Assembly: GCA_028698335.1 (NCBI GenBank)
Contig: JAQVDP010000015.1
Span: forward strand, 1-64,000
Reading direction: 5' to 3'
Length of the DNA: 64,000 nt
From: Nevskiales bacterium
GTDB taxonomy: Bacteria; Pseudomonadota; Gammaproteobacteria; Nevskiales; Nevskiaceae
Shown here piece by piece: positions 36,564 through 47,150 of this stretch (its first letter is position 1; each line of letters begins with the position of its first letter). Below the pieces are notes generated by a model. It was not told the origin of the DNA and ran no database searches. It was given only the letters and a program-made list of their open reading frames with translations. A program made the translations under genes and the position numbers.

Positions 36564-37946
36564 ATGGCCAGCAGCGGCAACCAGAAACTGTGGGGCGGAC
36601 GCTTCGCCGAATCCACCTCGGCCCTGGTCGAGAAATTCTCCGAGTCGGTCAGTTTCGACGCGCGCCTGTACCGGCAGGACATCCGCGGCTCGCAGGCGCA
36701 CGCGCGCATGCTCGCCAAGGTCGGCGTGCTCAGCGCCGAGGACGCAGACAAGATCGTTTCCGGTCTCGACACCATCCTTGCCCAGATCGAGGCCGGCAGC
36801 TTCGAATGGAGCGAGAAGCTCGAAGACGTGCACATGAACATCGAGGCGCGGCTGACCGAACTGGTCGGCGATGCCGGCAAGCGCCTGCACACCGGACGCT
36901 CGCGCAACGACCAGGTCGCTACCGACATCCGCCTGTACCTGCGTGACGCGATCGACGACCTCGTCGGCATGATCGACCGCATCGCGGCCGGCCTGCTGGA
37001 TCTGGCCGAACGCGAGGCCGACAGCGTGATGCCGGGCTTCACCCATCTGCAGATCGCCCAGCCGGTGACCTTCGGCCACCACATGCTGGCCTGGCGCGAG
37101 CAGATCCTGCGCGACCGCGAGCGCCTGCTCGACGGCCGCAAGCGCCTCAACCGCCTGCCGCTGGGCGCCGCCGCGCTGGCCGGAACGGTCTACCCGATCG
37201 ACCGCCACTACGTCGCCGAGCAGCTCGGCTTCGACGGCGTCACCGAAAACTCACTGGATTCGGTGTCCGACCGCGACTTCATGATCGAATTCTGCGCCAC
37301 CGCCAGCCTGGTCATGGTGCACCTGTCGCGCTGGAGCGAGGAACTGATCCTGTGGGCCTCGCCGATGTTCGCCTTCGTCGACCTGCCCGACCGCTTCTGC
37401 ACCGGCTCGTCGATCATGCCGCAGAAGAAGAATCCGGACGTCCCGGAACTGGTGCGCGGCAAGGCCGGGCGCGTGATCGGCGACCTCAACGCGCTGCTGG
37501 TGCTGATGAAGGGCCAGCCACTGGCCTACAACCGCGACAACCAGGAAGACAAACCGCCGCTGTTCGACGCAATCGACACCCTGAGCCTGTGCCTGCAGGT
37601 CTATGCCGAGATGATCCCGGCGATCGTGGTGCGCCGTGACAATTGCCGGGCGGCCGCCGCCAAGGGCTTCTCCACCGCGACCGATCTCGCCGACTATCTG
37701 GTCAACAAGGGCCTGCCGTTCCGGGACGCGCACCACGTCGTCGGCAGCGCCGTTGCCCACGCCGCACAGAAGGACTGCGATCTGGCGGAGCTGCCGCTGG
37801 CGGAACTGCAGCAGTTCAGTCCGCTGATCGGCGACGACGTCTACGCCCACATCACCCTCGACGCCAGCGTGGCCGCGCGCCGCAGCTACGGCGGCACCGC
37901 GCCCGAACAGGTCCGCGCCGCGATCGCCCGCGCACGCGGCAACTGA
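36564..37946 (+). CDS. argH: Argininosuccinate lyase
   Basis: A 460-residue enzyme of the fumarase/aspartase superfamily that splits argininosuccinate to arginine and fumarate. [10 protein letters not shown] starts the protein, [13 protein letters not shown] and [12 protein letters not shown] are conserved, and the signature loop [12 protein letters not shown] holds the catalytic Ser. The reading frame is open far upstream over the kinase gene; ATG 36564 with AGAGG before it and a TATAAT at 36515 decides the start. Divergent from the algZ-like gene, as in pseudomonads. Confidence 0.97.
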   Translation: MASSGNQKLWGGRFAESTSALVEKFSESVSFDARLYRQDIRGSQAHARMLAKVGVLSAEDADKIVSGLDTILAQIEAGSFEWSEKLEDVHMNIEARLTELVGDAGKRLHTGRSRNDQVATDIRLYLRDAIDDLVGMIDRIAAGLLDLAEREADSVMPGFTHLQIAQPVTFGHHMLAWREQILRDRERLLDGRKRLNRLPLGAAALAGTVYPIDRHYVAEQLGFDGVTENSLDSVSDRDFMIEFCATASLVMVHLSRWSEELILWASPMFAFVDLPDRFCTGSSIMPQKKNPDVPELVRGKAGRVIGDLNALLVLMKGQPLAYNRDNQEDKPPLFDAIDTLSLCLQVYAEMIPAIVVRRDNCRAAAAKGFSTATDLADYLVNKGLPFRDAHHVVGSAVAHAAQKDCDLAELPLAELQQFSPLIGDDVYAHITLDASVAARRSYGGTAPEQVRAAIARARGN

Positions 37947-38050
37947 TCCCGCCCCGGCCCGGGATCGCCACCGCGATCCCGGCGCCTCCGGGCCGCTCCC
38001 CACAACCGCCCCCGCCCCGATGCGGCCGCATTGCGCCGAATTTTGCTCAC

Positions 38051-38085
38051 TGGTCAGCTGGTCTGATAAGTTGACCATATGACCA
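38051..38085. promoter_or_regulatory. Candidate FadR-type operator cluster
   Basis: Half-sites TGGTCA (38051-38056) and TGGTCT (38059-38064) are followed by TGACCA at 38072-38077 and again at 38080-38085. Together they form nested inverted repeats running into the start codon of the GntR/FadR regulator. GntR-FadR proteins recognise TGGTC/GACCA-type elements. Likely autoregulation; inferred. Confidence 0.5.
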
Positions 38086-38810
38086 ATCCAGCATTTGCCG
38101 CCGTTCACAAGGAATCCCTGTCCGAGTCGGTCTACCGCCAGCTCGCGGACAAGATCCTCAGCGGCGAGCTGCCGGCCGGCGAGCCACTCCCGGCCGAGCG
38201 CGAGCTGTCCGAGGCGCTCTCGGTCAATCGCGGCGCGGTGCGCGAGGCGATCAAGCGCCTGCAGCAGGCCGGACTGGTGTCGGTCCGCCAGGGCGGCAAC
38301 AGCCTGGTACTCGATTATCTGGAGGAGGGGGGACTGGAATTGCTGCCGAAACTGCTGGTGCACAAGGACGGGCGCCTCAACGCCACGGTGGTGCGCTCGA
38401 TCATGGCGATGCGCTCGTCGCTGGCGCCGGACATCGCCGCCACCGCCGCGTCACGCGGCGGGGCGCAGCTGGCCGATGAACTCGAGACCCTGCTCACCCG
38501 GATGCGCGCCGACACCACCGACGTCCGCGCGCTGCAGAACCACGCGATGGCGTTCTGGAAGAAGCTGGTCGAGCGCGGCGGCAACATCGCGTTCCGGCTC
38601 GCCTTCAACTCGATGTCGAAGACCTACACCCAGGTCTGGGACGTGCTGACCGCGGTGCTGGAGCCGGAGTTCCGGGATTTCGACAACCTCAGCACGATCG
38701 CGATGGCGGTCCGCAGCGGTGACGCCGAGGCCGCCCGCGAAGCCGGCCGGCGCCACACCGAGATCGGGCGCCAGTCGCTGGAACGCGCGCTCGACGCCCT
38801 GGATTCCTAG
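38079..38810 (+). CDS. FadR/GntR family regulator
   Basis: A 243-residue regulator with N-terminal winged helix (PAERELSEALSVNRGAVREA, about 35-70) and a FadR-type all-helical ligand domain. The segment LEEGGLELLPKLLVHKDG matches the FadR subgroup that senses acyl-CoA, as opposed to the metal-dependent FCD group. The fatty acid hydroxylase gene starts 14 bases downstream and is the presumptive partner. The inverted TGGTCA/TGACCA repeats overlap its start. The ligand is inferred, not shown. Confidence 0.85.
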   Translation: MTNPAFAAVHKESLSESVYRQLADKILSGELPAGEPLPAERELSEALSVNRGAVREAIKRLQQAGLVSVRQGGNSLVLDYLEEGGLELLPKLLVHKDGRLNATVVRSIMAMRSSLAPDIAATAASRGGAQLADELETLLTRMRADTTDVRALQNHAMAFWKKLVERGGNIAFRLAFNSMSKTYTQVWDVLTAVLEPEFRDFDNLSTIAMAVRSGDAEAAREAGRRHTEIGRQSLERALDALDS

Positions 38811-38824
38811 AGGAGGACGCGACG

Positions 38825-39544
38825 ATGCCGACCGAGCGCCCGACCGACCGTGCGATGCCGACCGCCGAGGAAGCGGCCCGGCGCAATCCGATGCGACCGC
38901 CCGATTCGCTGCCGCGCGACGCCGGGGCGGCGCTGCGCACCTTCGTGTCACACCCCAGCGCGCTGCTGATCGCCGCCTTCGCGTCCGGCTTCGCCGTCTG
39001 GCGCGGCCTCAGCGGCCCGTTCGGCTGGGGCGACATCGCGGTCGCGCTGGCGATCCTGGCGTACTTTCCGTTCAACGAGTGGCTGATCCACGTCGTCATG
39101 CTGCATTACCGGCCGCGTAAGCTGTTCGGCCGGACCATCGACTTCTACCTGCCGGTCACCCACCGCCGCCATCATGCGGCCCCCTGGAACCTGGAATGGG
39201 TCTTCATTCCGCGCCACATCCACGCGCTGGTCCTTCCAGTGACCGGCGTCCTGCTGTGGCTGCTGTGGCCGTGGAAGGAGCTGGCGCTGACCGGGATCGC
39301 CGTCTATCTGCTGCTGGGCCTGCACTACGAATGGGTGCATTACCTGGCCCATATCCCCTGGTGCCCGCGCATCGGCTACTACCAGCGGCGCGTGCGCGAA
39401 CACCGCTACCACCACTTCCGCAACGAGAATTACTGGTGGGGCGTGTCGATGGGCCTGGGCGACCGCGTGTTCCGGACCGCGCCGAAGGTCGAGGACATCG
39501 CGCGCTCGGGGACGACGGCCGACCTGCACGCGTCATCACGCTAG
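38825..39544 (+). CDS. Fatty acid hydroxylase / sterol desaturase family membrane protein
   Basis: A 239-residue di-iron membrane enzyme of the FA_hydroxylase superfamily. The histidine clusters are NEWLIHVVMLHYRP, THRRHHA, EWVHYLAH and REHRYHHFRNENYWWG; membrane helices lie near 45-60, 70-95 and 135-165. GAGGAGG is well placed before the ATG. Probably co-transcribed with the FadR-type regulator, so it may modify acyl chains (2- or 3-hydroxylation) in response to acyl-CoA. Substrate unknown. Confidence 0.85.
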   Translation: MPTERPTDRAMPTAEEAARRNPMRPPDSLPRDAGAALRTFVSHPSALLIAAFASGFAVWRGLSGPFGWGDIAVALAILAYFPFNEWLIHVVMLHYRPRKLFGRTIDFYLPVTHRRHHAAPWNLEWVFIPRHIHALVLPVTGVLLWLLWPWKELALTGIAVYLLLGLHYEWVHYLAHIPWCPRIGYYQRRVREHRYHHFRNENYWWGVSMGLGDRVFRTAPKVEDIARSGTTADLHASSR

Positions 39545-39620
39545 GAGGCGATTGCCGGGGATTCCATTCCGCCGCTACCATCCCGCGGACAATACAAAAA
39601 CCCTTAGGGAGGGTATCGCG

Positions 39621-40148
39621 ATGCGCGCAATCAGCGTGAGTTTTCTCATCGCCGGGAGCACGGCCATCACCGGCTGTGGCTGGATGGAGGGCGACAGCGA
39701 CGGCGGCAATTCCGACCGGATCACCGCAACCAGCGTGTCGATCGAATCCTATTCGGTCACCGGCACCTCGCCGACACTGCTGCCTTCCGCGCCGAAGCCG
39801 ATCAGCGCCAGCAACAACGGCGGCGCCTTCACGATCCAGTGGGACGCCAGCGCCAACGGCATCGTCGACATCGAACTCTCGGTGAAGGAAGCCGACGGCA
39901 CCATCGACTTCTGCGCTGACGGGCCCCACGAGTTCTACGACCGCCCCTGCGGCGGCGACTACGCATGCCAGCTGCAGATGACGCTGGATTGCACGTTCGG
40001 CAACGACAACCGCATCGACTGCACCGGCGGCAAAGGGGTCGACCTGAGCGGCTTTCTCGACCAGATCCCGAAACAGGCGGATCTGCAGATCAAGGTGCGC
40101 GGCCGGAACACCGTGTCCTGCAGCAGCGAGCGCGTCGAATTCCGCTGA
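39621..40148 (+). CDS. Cys-rich predicted lipoprotein, unknown function
   Basis: A 175-residue secreted protein starting at the ATG after a strong GGGAGGG site (39607-39613). Residues 1-19 are a lipoprotein signal with lipobox AITGC. The mature part has an Ig-like or beta-sandwich look (SNNGGAFTIQWDASANGIVD) and six further Cys residues, suggesting disulfides. No family recognised. Follows the hydroxylase gene after 76 bases and is probably an independent unit. Confidence 0.65.
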   Translation: MRAISVSFLIAGSTAITGCGWMEGDSDGGNSDRITATSVSIESYSVTGTSPTLLPSAPKPISASNNGGAFTIQWDASANGIVDIELSVKEADGTIDFCADGPHEFYDRPCGGDYACQLQMTLDCTFGNDNRIDCTGGKGVDLSGFLDQIPKQADLQIKVRGRNTVSCSSERVEFR

Positions 40149-40199
40149 CGCCCCGGATGCGCGTGCAGGGGCGCGCGAATCGCGGCAGAATTCGCCCCG

Positions 40200-40406
40200 A
40201 TGTCCGACACCCCCGAGAAACCCCAGACCGACACGACCCAGGCCGCGCCGCAACTGCCGCCGCGCCCGGAGCCGCCCAATCCGGACGACTGCTGCATGAG
40301 CGGCTGCTCGCCCTGCGTCTACGACACCTACGACCAGGAGCTGGAGCGCTGGCATGCCCTCATCGCCGAACTGAAAAGCGCCGGCGGCAACCCTTCCGGC
40401 GGCTGA
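40200..40406 (+). CDS. Oxidoreductase-like domain small protein
   Basis: A 68-residue protein of the Oxidored-like family. The conserved core is PPNPDDCCMSGCSPCVYD followed by YDQELERW, with four Cys that could bind metal or form disulfides. The N terminus is Pro/Thr-rich. The family is widespread but has no established function. Located between a lipoprotein gene and a YdfG-like SDR gene. Confidence 0.8.
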   Translation: MSDTPEKPQTDTTQAAPQLPPRPEPPNPDDCCMSGCSPCVYDTYDQELERWHALIAELKSAGGNPSGG

Positions 40407-40475
40407 ATCCGGCAGTGGAATGTCATGGCTTCAGTGGACTAGGCTTGCGGTCCGTTTGATGCCGTCGAGCTGCTC

Positions 40476-41225
40476 ATGATCGTTTTCGTCACCGGCGCCA
40501 GCGCCGGATTCGGGGCCGCCATCGCCCGCCGCTTCGCCGCCGATGGCGACCGCATCATCCTCGCCGGGCGCCGCGCCGAACGCATCGAGGCCCTTGCAGC
40601 CGAACTCGGCGATCGCGCGCTGGCACTGACGCTCGACGTCCGCGACCGCGCCGCCATCGAGACCGCGGTCGCCGGCCTGCCGGCGGACTTCGCCGAAGTG
40701 GACATCCTGGTCAACAACGCCGGCCTCGCCCTCGGCCTGGAGCCGGCGCATCAGGCGTCGCTGGACGACTGGGAACAGATGGTCGACACCAATATCAAGG
40801 GCCTGATGACAATGACCCGCGCACTGCTGCCGGGCATGGTCGCACGCAAACGCGGGCACGTGATCAACATCGGCTCGATGGCCGGCGAATGGCCCTACCC
40901 CGGCGGCAACGTCTACGGCGCGACCAAGGCCTTCGTCCGCCAGTTCTCGCTGAATCTGCGCGCCGACCTGCTCGGCACCAAGGTGCGCGTCAGCAACGTC
41001 GAGCCGGGCCTGTGCGGCGGCACCGAGTTCTCCAACGTGCGCTTCCACGGCGACGACGCCAAGGCCGGTCAGGTCTATGCCAATACCACGCCGCTGACCG
41101 CGGACGACATCGCCGATACCGTGCACTGGATCGCCACGCGTCCGCCGCACGTCAACGTCAACACCCTGTCGATGATGCCGGTCGACCAGGCGTTCTCGCC
41201 GCTGTCGATCCATCGCGACGCCTGA
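40476..41225 (+). CDS. ydfG: SDR oxidoreductase, YdfG-like (3-hydroxy acid dehydrogenase)
   Basis: A 249-residue NADP-dependent short-chain dehydrogenase. Motifs: TGASAGFG (cofactor), VNNAGLA, NIGSMAG (Ser) and YGATKAF (Tyr/Lys). The C terminus PVDQAFSPLSIHR resembles the terminal PVxQSFAGLxVHR of E. coli YdfG, which oxidises L-allo-threonine and reduces malonic semialdehyde. Convergent with an AraC-type regulator gene. The specific substrate is inferred by similarity. Confidence 0.85.
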   Translation: MIVFVTGASAGFGAAIARRFAADGDRIILAGRRAERIEALAAELGDRALALTLDVRDRAAIETAVAGLPADFAEVDILVNNAGLALGLEPAHQASLDDWEQMVDTNIKGLMTMTRALLPGMVARKRGHVINIGSMAGEWPYPGGNVYGATKAFVRQFSLNLRADLLGTKVRVSNVEPGLCGGTEFSNVRFHGDDAKAGQVYANTTPLTADDIADTVHWIATRPPHVNVNTLSMMPVDQAFSPLSIHRDA

Positions 41226-41242
41226 CGGCGGCGGCGCTCCGT

Positions 41243-42286
41243 TCAGCCGCCTCCGGCCTGGCTGCGGCGATACTCGCCGGGCCGCACGCCGGTCCATTGC
41301 TTGAATGCCCGATGAAAGGCGCTGGGCTCGGCAAAGCCCAGCTCGGCCGCGATCTCGGGGATCGGAAGGTCGGTATCGGTGAGGTGCCCGATCGCAAGGT
41401 CACGGCGCAGATCGTCCTTGATCGCCCTGAAAGTCGTGCCCTCGCGCTCGAGCCCACGCCGCAGGACCGACGGGCTCAGTTCGAGCGTCTGCGCCAGCGC
41501 ATCGAAGCCCGGCCAGTCCTGCGGGGCGGCATCACGCAGGTACTGCCGCACCTGCGCGGTCAGACTGTTGGTGTCCTTGTACTTCAGCACGATGGTGTAC
41601 GGCGCCTCGCGCAGGAATTCGCGGGCGCTGGCCTCATCCTGCACCACCGGCGCATCCAGGAACTGCGGATCGAACTCGATCCGGGTCATCGGGCAGTCGA
41701 AAACGAGCCGCTGGGCGTACATCACCGTGTATTCGCGCCAGCGTGCCGGGCGCGGGTAGGCGAACTGGGCCTGCGACAGCGGGATGCGACGCCCGATGAT
41801 CCAGCACGCCAGACCGTGCAGCATGATCAGCAGGGTCTCGTGCGCGAAGGGCTTGAGTTCACGCCCCGCCGCCCGCGCCCGCGCCGTCGGCTGCAGCGCC
41901 AGAGCCGCCGCAGCGCCGCCGAAGTCGGGCACCACCTCGGTATCGTCGAGGACGATGCCGAACAGGCGTGCGGCCCGCTTCAGGGCATCGCGCAGCGTGC
42001 GGGCGCCGATCATCAGGTGGCACAGCGTGGCGAAGCTGCCGACCTTCATGCGCCGTGCATCGAGTCCGAAGAACTCGTCGTCCAGCGCCGCCGCCACCGC
42101 CAGCCACAATGCGCTGAAACGTTCTGCGGCGACCCGCGACTGCGCCGATCCGAGCAGTGCCACAGGGATGCCGGCCTGGTCCAGCAGTCCCGCTGGATCC
42201 CGGCCGCGCGCCCGCACGCCGGCGATCGCCTCGACGACGAAGCTGATCGAAACGCTGTCCTTTTCTATGGAATCAGTCCTGGGCAT
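41243..42286 (-). CDS. AraC family regulator (OruR/ArgR-like, Arabinose_bd type)
   Basis: A 347-residue regulator with an N-terminal domain of the PF12625 type (about 20-215, with LCHLMIGARTLRDALKRAA) and a C-terminal AraC double HTH (IPEIAAELGFAEPSAFHRAF, then KQWTGVRPGEYRRS). Divergent from icmF with 271 bases between, so it is a likely activator of acyl-CoA mutase expression. The ATG 42286 is preferred over 13 residues upstream. Ligand unknown. Confidence 0.85.
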   Translation of the reverse strand: MPRTDSIEKDSVSISFVVEAIAGVRARGRDPAGLLDQAGIPVALLGSAQSRVAAERFSALWLAVAAALDDEFFGLDARRMKVGSFATLCHLMIGARTLRDALKRAARLFGIVLDDTEVVPDFGGAAAALALQPTARARAAGRELKPFAHETLLIMLHGLACWIIGRRIPLSQAQFAYPRPARWREYTVMYAQRLVFDCPMTRIEFDPQFLDAPVVQDEASAREFLREAPYTIVLKYKDTNSLTAQVRQYLRDAAPQDWPGFDALAQTLELSPSVLRRGLEREGTTFRAIKDDLRRDLAIGHLTDTDLPIPEIAAELGFAEPSAFHRAFKQWTGVRPGEYRRSQAGGG

Positions 42287-42557
42287 TGCCGGCCGCCGCT
42301 CGCAATCTCCTGTCCGCACTGGCAAATTTTCGCATTGTCGCCGACGGATTTGGGCATCGCCGCCAGCGCCGACTGGCGCCTAGAATCGTGACCACACCGT
42401 CGTCGCCCCTGCGCGAAGCCATTGTCGCAGGACCGACGACGCCGTATCCGACACCCGGACCCGGGGGAGAGCACCGGCCATCGCATGCCGGGACCGGTTG
42501 TCCGAACCACCGGCCACACGCCGTCGCAGGCGTCCCGCCCGATCGAATGAGGAATCG

Positions 42558-45500
42558 ATGAACGATCTTTCCGTCGCCCAGCAGCTGACCCCGTACAAGG
42601 CCAAGAACAAGGTCCGGTTCGTGACCGCGACCTCGCTGTTCGACGGTCACGACGCCTCGGTCAACATCATGCGCCGCATCCTGCAGTCCAGCGGCGCCGA
42701 AGTGATTCACCTCGGCCACAACCGCTCGGCTGGCGAGATCGTCAACGCCGCGCTGCAGGAGGACGTGCAGGGCATCGCCATCACCTCCTACCAGGGCGGC
42801 CACATCGAGTTCTTCAAGTACATCGTCGACCTGCTGCGCGCCCGCGGCGGCGACAACATCAAGGTCTTCGGCGGCGGCGGCGGCGTGATCGTGCCGCCCG
42901 AGATCAAGGAGCTGATGGACTACGGCGTCACCCGCATCTATTCCCCGGAGGACGGCGCCAAGCTCGGCCTGCAGGGCATGATCGACGACGTCATCCAGTC
43001 CAGCGACTATGACCTCGCGCCGCTCGCACCGAAGGCCGGCGAGGCGCTCGACGCGCTGAGCTCCGGCGACCGCCGCCAGCTCGCCCGCGTCATCACCGCG
43101 CTGGAGAACGGAACCTACGACGAGGCGACCCGGCAGCAACTGCGCGATGCCGCGGCGGCGCAGCAGACCCCGGTGCTGGGCATCACCGGCACCGGCGGCG
43201 CCGGCAAGTCGTCGCTGACCGACGAGCTGGTCCTGCGCATGCGCCTGGACCAGGAGGACCGCCTGCGGGTCGCGGTGATCTCGATCGACCCGTCGCGCAA
43301 GCGCACCGGCGGCGCGCTGCTCGGCGACCGTATCCGCATGAACGCGATCGAGCCGTGGACGGAAGGCCGCGACAACATCTACATGCGTTCGCTGGCGACC
43401 CGCGACACCGGCTCGGAAGTCTCGGCCGCGCTGCCGGAGGTCATCGCCGCCTGCAAGCTGTCCGGATTCGACCTGATCATCGTCGAGACCTCGGGCATCG
43501 GCCAGGGCAACGCCGCGATCGTGCCCTTCGTCGACGTCTCGCTGTACGTGATGACGCCGGAATTCGGCGCCGCATCGCAGCTCGAGAAGATCGACATGCT
43601 CGACTTCGCCGATCTGGTGGCGATCAACAAGTTCGACCGCAAGGGCGCCGAAGACGCGCTGCGCGACGTGCGCAAGCAGTATCAGCGCAACCGCGAGCTG
43701 TTCATGCAGGCGCCCGACACGATGCCGGTGTTCGGCACGATGGCGGCGCGCTTCAACGACGACGGCGTCACCGCACTGTACCAGGCGCTGCTGCCCAAGC
43801 TGCAGGCCCTGGGCCTGAAGACCGAAGCCGGCCGGCTGCCGCAGGTGACGGTCAAGGCCTCGTCGCAGAGCCGCGCGATCGTGCCCGCCGACCGCGCCCG
43901 CTACCTGGCAGAGATCGCCGACAGCCTGCGCGGATACCACGCCCAGATCCAGCAGCAGGCCAGGGTCGCGCGCGAGCGCCAGTCGCTGCGCATCGCCAAG
44001 GCCCTGTTCGAGGAAGCGGGCCAGCCGGCCGCGAACTTCGACCAGCTGATCTCGGCCAAGGACGGCGAACTGCTGCCAGTCGCACGCAAGCTGCTCGAAC
44101 AGTGGCCGAAGACGCGCGAGCTGTATGCGCAGGACGAGTACGTCGTCAAGATCCGCGACAAGGAGATCCGCACCAAGCTGACCCACCCGTCGCTGTCCGG
44201 CTCGAAGATCCGCAAGGTGTCGCTGCCGACCTTCGAGGACGAGGGCGAGACCCTGAAGTTCCTGATGAAGGAGAACGTGCCCGGCTCGTTCCCGTTCACC
44301 GGCGGCGTGTTCGCGTTCAAGCGCGAAGGCGAGGACCCGACCCGCATGTTCGCCGGCGAGGGCGACGCCTTCCGCACCAACCGCCGCTTCAAGCGGGTGT
44401 CCGAAGGCATGCCGGCCCATCGCCTGTCGACCGCGTTCGACTCGGTGACGCTGTACGGCTGGGATCCGGACCTGCGTCCGGACATCTACGGCAAGATCGG
44501 CAACTCCGGCGTCTCGATCTGCACGCTCGAGGACATGAAGGTGCTGTACTCGGGCTTCGACCTGTGCGCGCCGTCGACCTCGGTGTCGATGACGATCAAC
44601 GGCCCGGCGCCGATGATCCTGGCGATGTTCATGAACACCGCGATCGACCAGCAGGTCGACAGGTTCAAGGCCGAGAACGGTCGTGATCCAACCGACGACG
44701 AATACGACAAGATCAAGTCGTGGACGCTGTCGGTGGTGCGCGGCACCGTGCAGGCCGACATCCTCAAGGAGGACCAGGGTCAGAACACCTGCATCTTCAG
44801 CACCGAGTTCGCGCTGAAGATGATGGGCGACATCCAGGAATACTTCGTCCACCACAAGGTGCAGAACTTCTACTCGGTGTCGATCTCCGGCTATCACATC
44901 GCCGAGGCCGGCGCGAACCCGATCAGCCAGCTCGCCTTCACGCTCGCCAACGGCTTCACCTACGTGGAGAGCTATCTGGCGCGCGGCATGCACATCGATG
45001 ACTTCGCGCCCAACCTGTCGTTCTTCTTCAGCAACGGCATGGACCCGGAATACTCGGTGATCGGCCGCGTCGCCCGCCGCATCTGGGCGGTGGCGATGAA
45101 GAACAAGTACGGCGCCAACGAGCGCTCGCAGAAGCTGAAGTACCACGTGCAGACCTCCGGGCGTTCGCTGCACGCCCAGGAAATGGCGTTCAACGACATC
45201 CGCACCACCCTGCAGGCGCTGTGCGCGCTGTACGACAACTGCAACTCGCTGCACACCAACGCCTACGACGAGGCGATCACCACGCCGACCGAGGAATCGG
45301 TGCGTCGGGCGATGGCAATCCAGCTGATCATCAACCGCGAGTGGGGTCTGTCGAAGAACGAGAACCCGCTGCAGGGCAGCTTCATCATCGACGAACTCAC
45401 CGATCTGGTCGAGGAGGCGGTGCTCAAGGAGTTCGAGGCGATCGCCAACCGTGGCGGCGTGCTCGGCGCGATGGAGACCGGCTACCAGCGCGGCAAGATC

Positions 45501-45839
45501 CAGGAGGAGTCGCTGGTCTACGAGCACCAGAAGCACGACGGCTCGCTGCCGATCATCGGCGTCAACACCTTCCGCAATCCGCACGGCGACGAGGTCCAGC
45601 AGGAGATCGAGCTGGCACGCTCGACCGAGGACGAGAAGCAGTCGCAGATCAGGCGCCTCGGCGAGTTCCAGCAGCGCAACGGCGGTGCCGCCGAGCAGGC
45701 GCTCGAGCGCCTGCGCCGGGTCGTCATGGAGGACGGCAACACCTTCGAGGTGCTGATGGACGCGGTACGGGTCTGCTCGCTCGGCCAGATCACCCAGACG
45801 CTGTTCGAGGTCGGCGGCCGCTATCGGCGTAATATGTAA
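42558..45839 (+). CDS. icmF: Fused isobutyryl-CoA mutase IcmF
   Basis: A 1093-residue B12-dependent acyl-CoA mutase with its own G-protein chaperone. The order is a cobalamin domain with lower-ligand H31 in [10 protein letters not shown] (residues 15-150), a MeaI-type GTPase with P-loop [12 protein letters not shown] (208-219) and FNKFD-like base motif AINKFD, then the substrate-binding TIM barrel (about 560-1093). Interconverts isobutyryl- and n-butyryl-CoA; some members also use pivalyl- or isovaleryl-CoA. ATG follows AGGAA. A strong terminator lies directly after the gene. Confidence 0.94.
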   Translation: MNDLSVAQQLTPYKAKNKVRFVTATSLFDGHDASVNIMRRILQSSGAEVIHLGHNRSAGEIVNAALQEDVQGIAITSYQGGHIEFFKYIVDLLRARGGDNIKVFGGGGGVIVPPEIKELMDYGVTRIYSPEDGAKLGLQGMIDDVIQSSDYDLAPLAPKAGEALDALSSGDRRQLARVITALENGTYDEATRQQLRDAAAAQQTPVLGITGTGGAGKSSLTDELVLRMRLDQEDRLRVAVISIDPSRKRTGGALLGDRIRMNAIEPWTEGRDNIYMRSLATRDTGSEVSAALPEVIAACKLSGFDLIIVETSGIGQGNAAIVPFVDVSLYVMTPEFGAASQLEKIDMLDFADLVAINKFDRKGAEDALRDVRKQYQRNRELFMQAPDTMPVFGTMAARFNDDGVTALYQALLPKLQALGLKTEAGRLPQVTVKASSQSRAIVPADRARYLAEIADSLRGYHAQIQQQARVARERQSLRIAKALFEEAGQPAANFDQLISAKDGELLPVARKLLEQWPKTRELYAQDEYVVKIRDKEIRTKLTHPSLSGSKIRKVSLPTFEDEGETLKFLMKENVPGSFPFTGGVFAFKREGEDPTRMFAGEGDAFRTNRRFKRVSEGMPAHRLSTAFDSVTLYGWDPDLRPDIYGKIGNSGVSICTLEDMKVLYSGFDLCAPSTSVSMTINGPAPMILAMFMNTAIDQQVDRFKAENGRDPTDDEYDKIKSWTLSVVRGTVQADILKEDQGQNTCIFSTEFALKMMGDIQEYFVHHKVQNFYSVSISGYHIAEAGANPISQLAFTLANGFTYVESYLARGMHIDDFAPNLSFFFSNGMDPEYSVIGRVARRIWAVAMKNKYGANERSQKLKYHVQTSGRSLHAQEMAFNDIRTTLQALCALYDNCNSLHTNAYDEAITTPTEESVRRAMAIQLIINREWGLSKNENPLQGSFIIDELTDLVEEAVLKEFEAIANRGGVLGAMETGYQRGKIQEESLVYEHQKHDGSLPIIGVNTFRNPHGDEVQQEIELARSTEDEKQSQIRRLGEFQQRNGGAAEQALERLRRVVMEDGNTFEVLMDAVRVCSLGQITQTLFEVGGRYRRNM

Positions 45840-45845
45840 TACCGT

Positions 45846-45875
45846 GCGGGCGCCATGTGGTGCCCGCTCGTTTTT
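45846..45875 (+). terminator. Rho-independent terminator after icmF
   Basis: Inverted repeat GCGGGCGCC/GGTGCCCGC (45846-45854 and 45859-45867) with a four-base loop, followed by TCG and five T. Starts 7 bases after the icmF stop and separates it from the thiolase gene. Confidence 0.8.
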
Positions 45876-45944
45876 CCTGCCGTGCCGGCCCCCCGTCCCG
45901 GTGCACGGCGATTCATTCGGCTTTTCAGAACAAGAGGTCCCCCC

Positions 45945-47129
45945 ATGTCCAAAGAAGTCTTCATCGTCGGCGCCGCACGTACGGCCATCGGCAGCTACGG
46001 CGGCACGCTCAAGGACGTGCCGCTGCCCGAGCTCGCGACGATCCCGGTCAAGGCCGCACTGGAGCGCGCCGGCGTCGCCCCGGAGCTGGTCGGCCACATG
46101 GTGATGGGCACGGTGATCCCGACCGAGCCGCGCGATGCCTACCTGGGTCGCGTCGCCGCGATGCAGGCCGGCATTCCGAAGGAAACCCCGGCGTTCAACG
46201 TCAACCGCCTCTGCGGTTCGGGCCTGCAGGCCATCGTGTCGGCCGCGCAGACGATCCTGCTCGGCGATGCCGACATCGCGGTCGGTGCCGGCGCCGAGTC
46301 GATGAGCCGCGGCCCGTACATGCTGCAGACCGGCCGCTGGGGCGCGCGTCTGGGCAACACCCAGCTGATCGACTACATGAACAGCATCCTGCACGACCCC
46401 TTCGAGGGCATGCACATGGGCGTGACCGCCGAGAACGTGGCCGAGCGCTACGGCATCAGCCGGCAGATGCAGGATGAGGTCGCCGCCACCAGCCAGCAGC
46501 GCGCCGCCAAGGCAATCGCCGAGGGCTACTTCAAGTCGCAGATCGTTCCGGTCGAGATCAAGACCCGCAAGGGCGTGATCAGCTTCGACACCGACGAGGG
46601 CGTGCGCGGCGACACCACCGTCGAGTCCCTCGCCAAGCTCAAGCCGGTCTTCAAGAAGGACGGTGGCCTGGTCACGGCCGGAAACGCGTCGAGCCTCAAC
46701 GACGGTGCCGGCGCCGTGGTGCTGGCCTCCGGCGCCAAGGTCAAGGAGCTGAACCTGAAGCCGCTGGCGCGCCTGGTGGCGTACGCCCACGCCGGCGTGG
46801 AGCCCGCCTACATGGGCATCGGCCCGGTGCCGGCGACCCAGGCGGTGCTCGCCCGTGCCGGTCTGAATGCGCGCGACCTCGACGTGATCGAGGCCAACGA
46901 GGCCTTCGCGGCGCAGGCCTGCGCGGTCACGCGCGAGCTGGACCTGGATCCGGCCAAGGTCAATCCGAACGGCTCCGGCATCTCGCTCGGCCATCCGGTC
47001 GGCGGCACCGGCGCGATCATCACCACCAAGGCGATCTATGAGCTGCAGCGCACCGGCGGCCGCTACGCGCTGGCGACGATGTGCATCGGCGGCGGTCAGG
47101 GCATCGCCGCGATTTTCGAGCGCGTCTAG
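45945..47129 (+). CDS. Acetyl-CoA C-acyltransferase (thiolase)
   Basis: A 394-residue type II thiolase (PhaA/BktB/AtoB group). Acylated C90 is in NRLCGSGLQA, H350 in SLGHPVGGTGA and the acid/base C380 in MCIGGGQG. It condenses two acetyl-CoA or cleaves 3-ketoacyl-CoA. Between icmF and a hydroxyacyl-CoA dehydrogenase gene, with a PHA synthase-like gene nearby, so it could serve both butyryl-CoA oxidation and polyhydroxyalkanoate formation. AGAGG precedes the start. Confidence 0.93.
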   Translation: MSKEVFIVGAARTAIGSYGGTLKDVPLPELATIPVKAALERAGVAPELVGHMVMGTVIPTEPRDAYLGRVAAMQAGIPKETPAFNVNRLCGSGLQAIVSAAQTILLGDADIAVGAGAESMSRGPYMLQTGRWGARLGNTQLIDYMNSILHDPFEGMHMGVTAENVAERYGISRQMQDEVAATSQQRAAKAIAEGYFKSQIVPVEIKTRKGVISFDTDEGVRGDTTVESLAKLKPVFKKDGGLVTAGNASSLNDGAGAVVLASGAKVKELNLKPLARLVAYAHAGVEPAYMGIGPVPATQAVLARAGLNARDLDVIEANEAFAAQACAVTRELDLDPAKVNPNGSGISLGHPVGGTGAIITTKAIYELQRTGGRYALATMCIGGGQGIAAIFERV

Positions 47130-47150
47130 TCCTTACGCCTGCATCAACCG

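Noticed and set aside
42287-42557. Repeated TGTCSG/GCATYG-like words between the AraC gene and icmF
   Set aside because: Short, irregularly spaced and compatible with chance in GC-rich DNA; no operator claimed, and nothing else is seen in this gap.
42273-46994. 1573-codon open frame on the minus strand
   Set aside because: It lies antisense over icmF and the thiolase gene, whose motifs are unmistakable; the translated product is His/Arg/Asp-rich low-complexity sequence typical of GC-rich shadow frames.
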